From Chryseobacterium viscerum (GTDB taxonomy: Bacteria; Bacteroidota; Bacteroidia; Flavobacteriales; Weeksellaceae), in the NCBI RefSeq assembly GCF_025949665.1, contig NZ_JAPDFT010000002.1, positions 248,001-312,000 of the forward strand: a DNA stretch of 64,000 nucleotides. Reading direction: 5' to 3'. The notes below the pieces were generated by a model. The model made no database searches. It was not told the DNA's origin and saw nothing but the letters and a program-made list of their open reading frames with translations. The position numbers were made by a program, and so were the translations under genes. Below, in pieces: positions 18,398-25,710 of the stretch; the first letter of the stretch is position 1; each line of letters starts with the position of its first letter.

Positions 18398-18829
18398 ATG
18401 GATTTTTACAACATTTTACTTAATGCCCACAAAGGTTTCGGGTATCTTGAAATTCTTTTGGTAACATTATTTGTTATTGCACTTTTAGCTACCATGTTCG
18501 GTTTCAGTGGAAAAGTGAACAAATTTTTGAAGAAAACTACTCTATTCACGATGATTTTCTTCCACGTTCAGTTTTTATTGGGAATCATTATGTTGATCAC
18601 AACTTTTAGCAAAGGATTAAACATGGGAGAAGTAATGAAAAATGCAGCATTAAGATTCCAATATGTTGAACACCCATTCTCTATGCTTATTGCAGCCGTT
18701 TTGATGACTATCGTCAACAAAAAGGTAAAATCCAATGATACTATTTCTTTAGGAGTAGTGATTATGGGACTGATTGCGGTAGGTTTATTTGCATTCGCGT
18801 TCCCTTGGACAAGAGTCTTTGGAGCTTAA
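18398..18829 (+). CDS. Small four-helix integral membrane protein
   Basis: A 143-aa protein with four hydrophobic segments (about residues 18-37, 46-68, 86-104 and 112-135) and short loops. The start at ATG 18398 (MDFYNILLNAHKGFGYLE) is preferred to the longer frame beginning at 18353, which runs through the terminator and promoter. The HKGFGYLEI start and an internal FFHVQFLLGIIML segment occur in conserved uncharacterised Flavobacteriia membrane proteins, some annotated as cytochrome-b-like; the His residues in the first and second helices would fit that, but it is not proven. It has its own promoter and lies upstream of asd. Confidence 0.75.
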   Translation: MDFYNILLNAHKGFGYLEILLVTLFVIALLATMFGFSGKVNKFLKKTTLFTMIFFHVQFLLGIIMLITTFSKGLNMGEVMKNAALRFQYVEHPFSMLIAAVLMTIVNKKVKSNDTISLGVVIMGLIAVGLFAFAFPWTRVFGA

Positions 18830-18896
18830 AACAGACAAAGAAATTATATGCGTTATAATTTATAAATAGTTTAATCTTAAATTTTTAATTAAATCA

Positions 18897-19889
18897 ATGA
18901 AAGTAGCTGTAGTAGGTTCAACAGGAATGGTTGGACAAGTTATGCTTAAAGTTTTGGAGGAGAGAAACTTCCCTGTAACAGAATTAATCCCGGTAGCATC
19001 CGAAAGATCTGTAGGCAAGAAGGTGAAGTATAAACAGAAGGAATTTACCATCGTAAGCATGAAGGACGCTATAGCTGCCAAACCGGATATTGCAATCTTC
19101 TCTGCAGGTGGTTCTACTTCCCTTGAATTTGCTCCTCTATTTGCAGAAGCAGGAATCACAGTGATTGATAATTCTTCAGCTTGGAGAATGGACCCTGATA
19201 AAAAATTGGTAGTTCCTGAAATCAATGCTGATGTTTTAACAAAAGAAGATAAAATCATTGCAAATCCGAATTGTTCTACCATTCAATTGGTAATGGTTCT
19301 GGGACCATTGAACAAAAAATATGATTTAAAAAGAGTAATTGTTTCTACCTACCAATCTGTAACAGGAACTGGTAAGGCTGCTGTAGATCAGCTAAACGGA
19401 GAAATCAACGGAGATGATTCAGTTGCGAAAGTATATCCTTATCAGATATTCAAAAATGCATTGCCACACTGTGATGTATTCTCTGATGATGATTACACGA
19501 AAGAAGAGATTAAACTGATGAAGGAGCCTAAGAAAATTCTAGGAGATGACACCTTTAACTTAACAGCAACAGCTGTAAGAGTTCCGGTTCAGGGAGGACA
19601 TTCTGAAAGTGTAAACATTGAATTCGAAAATGAATTTGAACTGGATGAAGTAAGAAAAATCTTATCCGAAACTCCTGGCGTAATCGTAATGGATGATGTG
19701 AAAAACAACCACTACCCGATGCCTTTATATTCGGAAGGAAAAGATGAAGTTTTCGTAGGAAGAATCAGAAGGGACCTTTCACAGCCTAAAACGCTCAACC
19801 TCTGGATCGTAGCAGACAATCTGAGGAAAGGGGCAGCAACAAACGCTGTACAAATTGCAGAATACCTTGTAGCAAACAACTTAGTATAA
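18897..19889 (+). CDS. asd: Aspartate-semialdehyde dehydrogenase
   Basis: A 330-aa NADPH-dependent enzyme reducing aspartyl phosphate to aspartate semialdehyde, the branch point to Lys, Met, Thr and diaminopimelate. The Rossmann motif VVGSTGMVGQVML is at the N-terminus, the catalytic cysteine is C126 in NPNCSTIQ, and the active-site His is H235 in VQGGHSE. The motifs SAGGSTS and DNSSAWRMD are also present. Length is standard. It is followed after 17 bp by a hairpin with a T tract. Confidence 0.96.
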   Translation: MKVAVVGSTGMVGQVMLKVLEERNFPVTELIPVASERSVGKKVKYKQKEFTIVSMKDAIAAKPDIAIFSAGGSTSLEFAPLFAEAGITVIDNSSAWRMDPDKKLVVPEINADVLTKEDKIIANPNCSTIQLVMVLGPLNKKYDLKRVIVSTYQSVTGTGKAAVDQLNGEINGDDSVAKVYPYQIFKNALPHCDVFSDDDYTKEEIKLMKEPKKILGDDTFNLTATAVRVPVQGGHSESVNIEFENEFELDEVRKILSETPGVIVMDDVKNNHYPMPLYSEGKDEVFVGRIRRDLSQPKTLNLWIVADNLRKGAATNAVQIAEYLVANNLV

Positions 19890-19902
19890 ACTAACAAAAT
19901 AA

Positions 19903-19934
19903 AAAAGAGTCTCAAAATTGAGATTCTTTTTTTT
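19903..19934 (+). terminator. Rho-independent terminator of asd
   Basis: AAAAGAGTCTCAA pairs with TTGAGATTCTTTT (one G-T pair), followed by a run of T. Confidence 0.8.
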
Positions 19935-19946
19935 ATCAAACTTTAT

Positions 19947-20945
19947 ATGAATACCCAGAAAAATACCCACAAAGAGAAAATAGGATTCCAAAAACTTATT
20001 GCAGTGTTTGGAGTTATCCTTTTTATCGGAAAGATTATTGCCTGGAAACTCACCAATTCCGATGCAGTATTTTCCGACGCTATGGAAAGTATTGTCAATG
20101 TCATCAGTGCATTCATGGGACTTTATTCCCTTCATCTTGCAGCCAAGCCTAAAGATGAGGACCATCCATACGGTCACGGAAAAGTAGAATTCGTGACTTC
20201 CGGTATTGAAGGAGCTCTTATCGCTATTGCCGGCGTTATGATCATCTATGAAGGAGTTCACAGCCTTATCGTAGGAAAAACCCTGAGTAAAATAGATCTT
20301 GGGATATGGATTATTGCTGCCACTGCAATTATCAATTATCTGCTGGGGTATATTTCTATAAAGAAAGGAGAAAGAGAAAATTCTCTGGTTCTTATTTCAT
20401 CCGGTAAACACCTTCAGTCCGATACTATTACCACTCTTGGAGTAGTTGCCAGCTTAATTATTGTTTACTTCACCAAAATTTATTGGCTGGACTCTGTAGT
20501 AGCACTATCTTTCGGGCTTTATATCATATTCGTAGGCTATAAAATTGTCCGAAAATCTTTAAGCGGCATTATGGATGAGCAGGATCCTGAAATACTAAAT
20601 CAGGTCATTAGAATCCTTGAAGAAAACAGACACATAGAATGGATTGATGTACACAATATGAAAATCCAACAGTTTGGTTCTTCTCTACACATTGATGCTC
20701 ATATAACATTGCCATGGTATTATGACCTTCGTGATGCCCATGGAGAGATGGAAAAAGTAATTATTCTTCTTGCCAAAAACATGAAACGAACTATTGAGTT
20801 CAATTTCCATATGGATGACTGTAAACCGATTTCATGTCCGGTATGTCAGATCAAAGAATGCCCTGTCCGTGAGAAAGACTTTGTGAAACGCGTAGAATGG
20901 ACTCCTGAAAATGTAACCAGTGTAGACAAGCATACCGTAGAATAA
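19947..20945 (+). CDS. Cation diffusion facilitator family transporter with Cys-rich tail
   Basis: A 332-aa inner-membrane divalent metal/H+ antiporter-like protein. Membrane segments begin around residue 10; the metal-site motifs are SDAVFSDAMESIVN (helix 2) and DHPYGHGKVEF, then SDTITTLGV (helix 5), followed by a C-terminal cytoplasmic domain with HNMKIQQFGSSLHIDAHI. The last ~50 residues add four cysteines (DDCKPISCPVCQIKECPV), an arrangement suited to metal binding. Exported metal unknown; Zn2+, Fe2+ or Mn2+ are possible for the family. It is convergent with the exosortase genes. Confidence 0.9.
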   Translation: MNTQKNTHKEKIGFQKLIAVFGVILFIGKIIAWKLTNSDAVFSDAMESIVNVISAFMGLYSLHLAAKPKDEDHPYGHGKVEFVTSGIEGALIAIAGVMIIYEGVHSLIVGKTLSKIDLGIWIIAATAIINYLLGYISIKKGERENSLVLISSGKHLQSDTITTLGVVASLIIVYFTKIYWLDSVVALSFGLYIIFVGYKIVRKSLSGIMDEQDPEILNQVIRILEENRHIEWIDVHNMKIQQFGSSLHIDAHITLPWYYDLRDAHGEMEKVIILLAKNMKRTIEFNFHMDDCKPISCPVCQIKECPVREKDFVKRVEWTPENVTSVDKHTVE

Positions 20946-20958
20946 TAGATAAATTCAC

Positions 20959-21399
20959 TTATCTAACCTCTTTATTCATCATCTGTTTTCTGTAATAAAA
21001 CATGGGAACAATCAGAAGTATAATCAAAGGTTGGATCACAAACCTTCTCATATAAAAAGAAAAAAGATATCCTATCTCGAATCTGTCAGAAATACAATAC
21101 AGATAAATTGGAAGAGAAATCATAAACACAATAACCATCATTACAGCGCCCTGCAATGTCCATTGTTTATTTTTAAACAACCCATGGATAATCAGGCAGG
21201 AAAACAAAAGGTTTAAAACAAATCTAAATAGATGTCCGCCAATCAGCTTTCCCCATTCAAATTCAGGGAATTCGATATTTTTATTTGCTTCATGAAAGTA
21301 GTCCAGAAACGGATCATAAAAAATAGTTCCTTCCAGAACTCTTACACTTATCAACCCGCAGATTCCTGCTATAACCAGAAGCCAACTAAGAATTTTCAT
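20959..21399 (-). CDS. Exosortase F system-associated membrane protein
   Basis: A 146-aa protein with four predicted membrane segments. It starts with a 14-bp overlap inside the end of the upstream exosortase gene, so the two are translationally linked. Residues such as LEGTIFYDPFLDYFH, HLFRFVLNLLFSCLIIHGLF and ISLPIYLYCI match what I know of the small protein that accompanies XrtF in Flavobacteriia. The call rests mainly on this pairing plus the membrane layout. Its role, possibly helping substrate presentation or processing, is unknown. Confidence 0.75.
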   Translation of the reverse strand: MKILSWLLVIAGICGLISVRVLEGTIFYDPFLDYFHEANKNIEFPEFEWGKLIGGHLFRFVLNLLFSCLIIHGLFKNKQWTLQGAVMMVIVFMISLPIYLYCISDRFEIGYLFSFYMRRFVIQPLIILLIVPMFYYRKQMMNKEVR

Positions 21400-21916
21400 G
21401 TTTTAAAGCAAAAAATTTAATCCAGACCAGCCAAAGTACAACGACACTTCCATAAATAATGGCAGGAAAAATAAAATCATGGAACATTTTCCCATATTCC
21501 TTATGATCTGTCATGACGATATTCAATCCTATAATTCTCAGAAGATTCATTATGTACAGTATAATCAACCCTGCCCCGACAAAGACAAAAGTCTTCATTC
21601 CTTTATAAAAAGCAAAAACGAAAGAGACAAACAGAATGATAACAGAAACAGCATTGCAGCCCTCCACCATTCTCGTCTCATAACGTTGTTTAACATAAAA
21701 CCAAACCTGTTCATTCTTTACATCATCATAAAGTTCCGTAGGATAACCTATGGCATTCTGCAAAGCCGCCGCCTGATTGGCAATTACTCTTGAAAAAGAA
21801 TCCAACCCGGAACTTTTACCGCTATTCAGATAGAACTGATAGGCAAAAAGAAGTACCAGGTAAATAATAATGAAACGCAATAAGATACCTAAAACAGGTT
21901 TAAAGTCTTTCAGCAT
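21386..21916 (-). CDS. xrtF: Exosortase family protein XrtF
   Basis: A 176-aa polytopic membrane protein of the exosortase/archaeosortase superfamily, which cleaves and transfers C-terminally tripartite-tagged proteins at the membrane. The three conserved catalytic positions can be seen: Cys in EGCNAVSVIILF, Arg in NLLRIIGLN, and His in MFHDFIFPAIIYG. The short length fits the XrtF branch of Flavobacteriia. It overlaps its associated protein gene by 14 bp. The -7 element at 21921-21928 lies four bases from the ATG. No candidate substrate with a C-terminal hydrophobic sorting tail is recognisable in the window. Confidence 0.85.
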   Translation of the reverse strand: MLKDFKPVLGILLRFIIIYLVLLFAYQFYLNSGKSSGLDSFSRVIANQAAALQNAIGYPTELYDDVKNEQVWFYVKQRYETRMVEGCNAVSVIILFVSFVFAFYKGMKTFVFVGAGLIILYIMNLLRIIGLNIVMTDHKEYGKMFHDFIFPAIIYGSVVVLWLVWIKFFALKHENS

Positions 21917-21920
21917 TCTG

Positions 21921-21928
21921 CAAAGATA
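21921..21928 (-). promoter_or_regulatory. -7 element of xrtF
   Basis: TATCTTTG on the minus strand, with CAGA between it and the xrtF ATG (start base 21916). This implies a leaderless or near-leaderless transcript. Confidence 0.55.
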
Positions 21929-22139
21929 AAAATTAGCCTGTAATATCCTGAATTTGAATTAAGAAACTTAAAAAAACACCCATCAGATTCTACAATCGCA
22001 TACATAATACTGAAAATTTTTCTTTAAAATACTCAGTAAAATAAATATTCAACACTTCTTTCAGATCCTCATTACAGCGGTCTCTTCTCTTCACATTTTC
22101 ACTTCTTTAAACTATAATTCCCAACTCATGTTAATTTAG

Positions 22140-22147
22140 TATATTTG
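22140..22147 (+). promoter_or_regulatory. -7 element of the amgK-like gene
   Basis: TATATTTG (TAnnTTTG), ten bases before the ATG at 22158. The region 21929-22139 holds nothing else I can recognise. Confidence 0.5.
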
Positions 22148-22157
22148 TTTCCATATT

Positions 22158-23183
22158 ATGACTTCTGAAAACGCAAAACGATTTTTTGAAAACCATTTAG
22201 GTAAAAAATCTTCCGAATTCGTCACATTAGCTCAAAGCGGCTCTGCGAGGGTAAATTTTCTGGCCACTGCCGGCACTGAAAAATACATCATCACGTACAA
22301 TGAAAATATCCCGGAAAATGAAAGTTTTCTTTACTATTCTGAAGTATTTTCAAATTTGAAACTTAATACCCCTTCTATTCTTGCTGTTTCTGATGACAGA
22401 ACAATGTACATCCAGGAATTTTTGGGACAGCACACCCTTTCGGAGATTATTACAAAAGAACAGCAATCCCCGGCTGTAAGGTCTTTGGTACAACAGACAC
22501 TGAAGCGTCTTTTCCAAATGCAGACACAGACACAGGGAAAAATTGATTTTTCAAAAACCTTTGAGTATGAAAATTATGATGAACTGCCTGTGATTCATGA
22601 TCTTTATTACTTTAAAAACTTTGTAGCTGATTTTCTGGAGCTTGAATACAACAAGTCAACACTTTTAAAGGAATTCAAAAAGATTGCATTCCTCATTGAA
22701 AACATTGAGCCTAAAGGAATTATGATCCGTGATTTCCAGGCGAGAAATATTATGGTGAATGAAAAGAATGAAGTGTCTTTCATCGATTACCAGTCTGCAA
22801 TGAAAGGTCCGTTAATGTACGACGTCATTTCGTTTCTTTTTCAGGCTAAAGCAAACTTTACCGAAGATTTTAAACAGGAAATGCTGGAATTTTATATTCA
22901 GCAGTTTGAAGATCCTGAAACAAGAACTCAACTAAAAGATGCGGTGATGCCTATTCAGATGATGAGATTTTTACAGGTTTTGGGTGCTTACGGATTCAGA
23001 GGATTGATTCAGAGAAAACAGCATTTTATGGCCAGCCTTGAAAAAGGAATCCAGAATATTACGCAATTTGCCGACTCATGGGAGCAGATGAATGATTATC
23101 CGGAGCTGAAGAAGGTAATTCAACAGTTGACATCAGAGAAAGCAAAACAAAAAATTGAAGAAACAATTAATTTAAACCATTAA
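22158..23183 (+). CDS. AmgK-like amino-sugar 1-kinase (aminoglycoside phosphotransferase fold)
   Basis: A 341-aa APH-fold small-molecule kinase. The catalytic loop IRDFQARNIMV has its base at D192, and the metal-binding IDYQSAMKGPLMYD has D210. This pattern (ID[FY]QxAxxGPxxYD) is the one seen in AmgK, which phosphorylates MurNAc/GlcNAc at the anomeric position in peptidoglycan recycling. A MurU-like nucleotidyltransferase two genes downstream supports that role; antibiotic resistance is not suggested. The last four codons (NLNH and stop) lie inside the left inverted repeat of an apparent inserted cassette, so the C-terminus may have been altered. Confidence 0.8.
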   Translation: MTSENAKRFFENHLGKKSSEFVTLAQSGSARVNFLATAGTEKYIITYNENIPENESFLYYSEVFSNLKLNTPSILAVSDDRTMYIQEFLGQHTLSEIITKEQQSPAVRSLVQQTLKRLFQMQTQTQGKIDFSKTFEYENYDELPVIHDLYYFKNFVADFLELEYNKSTLLKEFKKIAFLIENIEPKGIMIRDFQARNIMVNEKNEVSFIDYQSAMKGPLMYDVISFLFQAKANFTEDFKQEMLEFYIQQFEDPETRTQLKDAVMPIQMMRFLQVLGAYGFRGLIQRKQHFMASLEKGIQNITQFADSWEQMNDYPELKKVIQQLTSEKAKQKIEETINLNH

Positions 23184-23665
23184 GAAAGTTTTAAGCTATT
23201 AAGAATATTAAGGTTATGACCAAAAAAGAAATTACTCAACTGTCATATGAAATTACTGGCTTTGCCATTAAAGTCCATAAGGCTCTTGGTCCTGGTCTCC
23301 TTGAAAGTGTCTATGAAGAATGTTTAAAGATTGAACTTCTTAAAAACGGTTATGAAGTTAAGCAACAGTTGTATTTTTCCATCAATTATGAAGGGATAGA
23401 AATTGAAACAAAACTTGTTGTAGATCTCCTCGTCAATGATACAATTATTATAGAGTTAAACTTACCAATACATGAGGCACAACTACTCACTTACATGAAA
23501 GTTCTTAAAAAGCCACAGGGCCTTCTTATTAACTTTTTTACGAACAATATTACCAAGTCAATGAAACCCTTTATCAATGAATTTTTCAAAGAGCTTCCTG
23601 ACTAAATTTTGATTTATCAAAATCTTAACTTACCTTAAAACCTAAATAAATCTTAATGGTTTAAA
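23171..23665. mobile_element. GxxExxY gene cassette bounded by 15-bp terminal inverted repeats
   Basis: TTTAAACCATTAAGA at 23171-23185 recurs as its exact reverse complement at 23651-23665. Inside, both arms continue with related ATTAAG-rich sequence (left TTTTAAGCTATTAAGA; right, reverse complemented, TTTTAAGGTAAGTTAAGA). The 495-bp unit contains only the GxxExxY gene and sits exactly between the amgK-like and rapZ-like genes, overlapping the amgK stop codon. No transposase is present, so it would be non-autonomous. Flanks are too A+T-rich to call a target duplication. Confidence 0.6.
23216..23605 (+). CDS. GxxExxY protein (PD-(D/E)XK-like), probably inactivated
   Basis: A 129-aa protein with the family hallmark GxxExxY at G27-LL-E30-SV-Y33, then D70 in KLVVDLLVND and E80 in IIIEL, and the C-terminal HEAQLLTYMKVLKKPQGLLINF. 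In the family the nuclease-like core reads D...ELK followed by a few residues before the P-I-x-E-A-Q segment. Here E80-L81 is followed directly by NLPIHEAQ, so the lysine and about four residues seem to have been lost in frame. The biological role of the family is not established. It is carried in an inverted-repeat-bounded cassette. Confidence 0.8.
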   Translation: MTKKEITQLSYEITGFAIKVHKALGPGLLESVYEECLKIELLKNGYEVKQQLYFSINYEGIEIETKLVVDLLVNDTIIIELNLPIHEAQLLTYMKVLKKPQGLLINFFTNNITKSMKPFINEFFKELPD

Positions 23666-23690
23666 AATTTAAAAGAAAGAATAAAAGAAT

Positions 23691-24107
23691 ATGCTACACA
23701 TCGAGATACACAGTTTTTCATACAAGAAAGGAGGTATTCCTAAAGACAATTCAGGAAACGGAGGCGGTTTCGCTTTTGACTGCCGTGGAATTTTAAATCC
23801 AGGAAGAATTGAAGAATATAAAATTCAGACCGGAAATGACATCGGAGTTCAGGAATATCTGGAGACAAAAACGGAAATGCCAAAGTTTTTAGAATTGGTA
23901 AAATCCCTTGTTTCGATCAATATCGACAACTACCTTGAAAGAGGATTTGAACATCTGCAAATCAACTTTGGGTGTACAGGCGGACAGCATAGATCGGTAT
24001 ATTCCGCTATAAAAATCGCTGATTTTATCCGGGAAAAATATCCTGAAGGAACCGAGATCACCCTTCACCACGATGAACAGCCGCAATTGAATATTAGTAA
24101 TCAGTAA
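23691..24107 (+). CDS. Stand-alone RapZ C-terminal-domain protein
   Basis: A 138-aa protein matching only the C-terminal domain of RapZ: FSYKKGGIPKDN at the start, FDCRGILNPG, and the signature GCTGGQHRSVY at residues 94-104, which ends in the His-Arg-Ser of the phosphosugar-binding pocket. In Enterobacteria this domain binds glucosamine-6-phosphate and controls GlmS through small RNAs and RNase E. The N-terminal P-loop ATPase domain is absent. It lies between an AmgK-like kinase and a MurU-like uridylyltransferase, so a role in sensing or handling amino-sugar phosphates is likely by context. RNA binding cannot be judged. Confidence 0.85.
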   Translation: MLHIEIHSFSYKKGGIPKDNSGNGGGFAFDCRGILNPGRIEEYKIQTGNDIGVQEYLETKTEMPKFLELVKSLVSINIDNYLERGFEHLQINFGCTGGQHRSVYSAIKIADFIREKYPEGTEITLHHDEQPQLNISNQ

Positions 24108-24177
24108 TGAGCAATAAGTAATCTTCTTATTACGCTTATTTATTACTCATTATTTATCACTCATTACTTATACTATT
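24092..24177. repeat. A+T-rich degenerate TAATGAGTAAT-type repeat
   Basis: The gap between the rapZ-like and murU-like genes is filled with variants of TAATGAG/CTCATTA and AATAAGTAAT in both orientations (AGTAATGAGC at the left, ACTCATTACT at the right), forming an imperfect inverted repeat. The last RapZ codons (NISNQ) fall inside it. This is a simple-sequence or small palindromic repeat with no coding content. Confidence 0.5.
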
Positions 24178-24891
24178 ATGAAAGCTCTAATTTTCGCTGC
24201 AGGAAAAGGAACCAGACTTAAACCGTTTACAGATCATCATCCGAAAGCTTTGGCAAAAGTAAACGAAATTCCACTTCTGGAAAGAAATATTACTTATCTG
24301 AAAAGTTTCGGAATAAAGGATTTTGTGATTAACATCCATCATTTCGGAGATCAGATTGTTGATTTTTTAAATAAAAATAATAATTTCGGATGCAGGATTG
24401 AAATCTCTGATGAAACCAACGAACTTCTTGAAACAGGAGGTGGCTTGATTTTTGCGAGAAAATTTCTTGATCATGGAGAAGATTTTTTAATCATGAATGC
24501 GGATATCCTCACCGACCTGAACATCAATGCGCTGGTGGAATACCATAAAAAGATAAAAGATTTTGCTACTTTAGCGGTTTCCGATAGAGAAAGTTCGAGA
24601 AAACTCCTTTTCAATGATGATATGGTTTTGAGAGGCTGGCTGAATGTACAAACTGGTGAACAAAGGCTGGCGGAATTCAACAAAGGCTTTAAAGCCCTTG
24701 CTTTCAGTGGAATTCATTGTATCAATCCTACGATCTTCGAAAAAATAAAAAGAACAGGCAAATTTTCTGTTATGGAAGAATATCTGGACCTGATGCAGAC
24801 CGAGCATATACACGGTTTTGTACACGACAGTATTCTTATCGACGTCGGAAGACCCTCATCTGTAACAGAAGCCGAAAAACATTTTAAATAA
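24178..24891 (+). CDS. MurU-like sugar-1-phosphate nucleotidyltransferase
   Basis: A 237-aa NTP-transferase with the GxGTR loop (FAAGKGTRLKPFTDHHPKALAKV) at residues 6-28, IHHFGDQIVDFL, ETGGGLIFARKFL, and the metal-binding NADILTDL. These features match MurU/GlmU-N-type enzymes that make UDP- or GDP-sugars. Next to an AmgK-like kinase it most likely makes UDP-MurNAc or UDP-GlcNAc from the 1-phosphate, feeding recycled cell-wall sugars back into peptidoglycan. Specificity is inferred from context. It ends 8 bp before the LOG-family gene. Confidence 0.85.
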   Translation: MKALIFAAGKGTRLKPFTDHHPKALAKVNEIPLLERNITYLKSFGIKDFVINIHHFGDQIVDFLNKNNNFGCRIEISDETNELLETGGGLIFARKFLDHGEDFLIMNADILTDLNINALVEYHKKIKDFATLAVSDRESSRKLLFNDDMVLRGWLNVQTGEQRLAEFNKGFKALAFSGIHCINPTIFEKIKRTGKFSVMEEYLDLMQTEHIHGFVHDSILIDVGRPSSVTEAEKHFK

Positions 24892-24899
24892 ATTTTGCA

Positions 24900-25652
24900 A
24901 TGGAAATTGATGGAACTAGGGATGAAAGTTTAATAAATCCGGAACTTGACATTAACGAAACAAAACTACATAACAGTTTCAGACAGAAAACCTGGGACGA
25001 AACAATCGCCAAAGACAGCTGGATGGTCTTCAAGGTCATGGCTGAATTTGTAGACGGTTACGAAAAACTGGCCAAGATTGGTCCATGCGTTTCTATATTT
25101 GGTTCTGCACGGCTGAAGCCAGAGAACAAATACTATGAAATGGCTGTAGATATTGCGGAAAAGATCACCAAATTAGGTTTCGGAATTATTACCGGAGGCG
25201 GTCCGGGGGTCATGGAAGCAGGAAACAAAGGAGCTTTCAATGCTAAAGGAAAATCTATCGGACTGAATATTGATCTTCCTTTTGAACAGCATTTTAATCC
25301 TTATATCAATAAATCCTATTCTATGAATTTTGATTACTTTTTCGTAAGGAAAGTAATGTTTGTAAAATATTCTCAGGGTTTTGTAGTAATGCCAGGCGGT
25401 TTCGGGACATTGGATGAACTTACTGAAGCAATGACTCTTATTCAAACCAACAAAATAGGAAAATTTCCAATTGTTCTGGTAGGAAGTGAATTCTGGGGAG
25501 GATTACTGGATTGGTTCAAAGCAACTTTGTTAAAAGAAGGAATGATTGCTGAAGATGATTTGGATCTTTATCGTGTGGTAGATACCGCTGACGAGGCTGT
25601 AGCACATATTAAAGCCTTTTATGATAAGTATTCTGTGAATGTAAATTTTTAA
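24900..25652 (+). CDS. TIGR00730 (LOG) family Rossmann-fold protein
   Basis: A 250-aa protein with the LOG-family motifs GGGPGVMEAGNKGAF and MPGGFGTLDELTEAMTLIQT, which form the nucleotide-binding and active site of cytokinin-riboside-monophosphate phosphoribohydrolases. In bacteria lacking cytokinins such proteins likely act as purine/pyrimidine nucleoside-5'-monophosphate hydrolases. It carries an N-terminal extension of about 55 residues. The 8-bp gap from the murU-like gene indicates cotranscription. Confidence 0.9.
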   Translation: MEIDGTRDESLINPELDINETKLHNSFRQKTWDETIAKDSWMVFKVMAEFVDGYEKLAKIGPCVSIFGSARLKPENKYYEMAVDIAEKITKLGFGIITGGGPGVMEAGNKGAFNAKGKSIGLNIDLPFEQHFNPYINKSYSMNFDYFFVRKVMFVKYSQGFVVMPGGFGTLDELTEAMTLIQTNKIGKFPIVLVGSEFWGGLLDWFKATLLKEGMIAEDDLDLYRVVDTADEAVAHIKAFYDKYSVNVNF

Positions 25653-25710
25653 TTGGCATATTATTTGTGACTTATAACTAACAAGTATGATTGTAAATCT
25701 ATTAATTAAG

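Noticed and set aside
22158..23183. Aminoglycoside resistance phosphotransferase
   Set aside because: The fold is shared, but the ID[FY]Q...GPxxYD motif and the nearby MurU-like gene fit an AmgK-type sugar kinase.
23168..23672. TTAA target-site duplication around the GxxExxY cassette
   Set aside because: TTAA occurs on both sides but not at symmetrical distances from the 15-bp ends, and the flanks are too A+T-rich to be meaningful.
24092..24177. CRISPR-like array
   Set aside because: The repeats are short, degenerate and A+T-rich, without regular spacers or cas genes.
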